DNA of 64,000 nt from Nymphaea colorata (taxonomy: Eukaryota; Streptophyta; Magnoliopsida; Nymphaeales; Nymphaeaceae). This document shows, piece by piece, positions 63,561-64,000 of the stretch. The stretch is taken from contig NC_045148.1 in assembly GCF_008831285.2 (NCBI RefSeq), forward strand, positions 3,534,001 through 3,598,000, written 5' to 3'. Made by a program: the position numbers and the translations under genes. Each line of letters opens with the position of its first letter. Within the stretch, counting starts at the first letter, position 1. The notes below the pieces were generated by a model, which did no database searches, was not told the origin of the DNA, and saw nothing but the letters and a program-made list of their open reading frames with translations.

Positions 63561-64000
63561 TAGATAGTAGGGTCAAAGCATGAGCTTATGGTGTGATCAT
63601 GTTGAAGATTATATAGAGATGATCGAAGAAGACATTGATTTAAGTAAGAAAATTGAATGTAAAATTGATCAAAGATTGTATGAAAGACACACATGCAATC
63701 ATCATACAATCATAAACATCCAACATTTTTGAAAGTCACCTTTATCATACATATATTTAGAAAAGGAGTAGAGGACCCTAATTGAGCTTGGTTTGATTGA
63801 GTATAATTATTTCATATAAGATATGTCAATATACCTTAGCCAAGAGGCTTAGTACGAGCATAGATTCCTTCATTTGGCAAGTAAGAGTAAGGTTTATCAA
63901 CTTCTTCTTGGACATTCGGTGATATACTACAAGTTACCACTCATGGTACTAACGAGGGGGCTTTCCTACCCAAGGTGTGGTCTAGTTGTAAGACTTAGTC
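63561..64000. other. Right edge without recognised features
   Basis: AT-rich, non-coding sequence to the window end. No repeat landmark from the array is seen beyond about 63560. Confidence 0.35.

Overview
The window is nuclear DNA of a flowering plant. It is AT-rich, its genes are split by many GT-AG introns, and it is full of LTR retrotransposon remains, small DNA transposons and long (CT)n/(GA)n/(TA)n microsatellites. I cannot name the species. There is no bacterial, organellar or viral gene block and no CRISPR array.

Three protein-coding genes can be rebuilt exon by exon, with reading frame kept across every junction. (1) An NPR1-family salicylic-acid co-receptor, nearest the NPR3/NPR4 type, on the + strand: 4 exons, 3268-9665, 592 aa. 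(2) A DUF1350 alpha/beta-hydrolase-like protein with a probable plastid transit peptide, on the + strand: 10 exons, 16330-27464, 441 aa. (3) A plastid phytoene synthase (PSY), the entry enzyme of carotenoid synthesis, on the - strand: 6 exons, 39183-34361, 389 aa. The three are functionally unrelated neighbours, not an operon or cluster.

Layout: 1-3.3 kb, upstream region of the NPR gene, beginning inside a cut-off DNA transposon. 3.3-9.7 kb, NPR gene. 9.7-16.3 kb, spacer with a diverged duplication and pieces of two oppositely oriented Ty3/gypsy chromoviruses. 16.3-27.5 kb, DUF1350 gene, with several transposons in its introns. 27.5-34.3 kb, spacer with a 455-bp TRIM-like LTR element. 34.4-39.2 kb, PSY. 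39.2-46.5 kb, spacer with microsatellites and a LINE scrap. 46.5-51.4 kb, a complete but decayed Ty1/copia element with both LTRs and target duplication, nested in the LTR of an older copia element (51.4-53.2 kb). 53.5-53.9 kb, an antisense copia gag scrap. 58.9-59.6 kb, a CACTA-type terminus. 61.7-63.6 kb, a degenerate tandem array.

The least expected signal is a family of small transposons rich in GGTACGGGTAC. They have about 15-20 bp terminal inverted repeats and, in two copies, an 8-bp target duplication. There are four or five copies, three or four of them inside introns of the NPR and DUF1350 genes. The other point worth following is a long (CT)n(GT)n microsatellite that begins one base after the 5' splice site of PSY intron 1.
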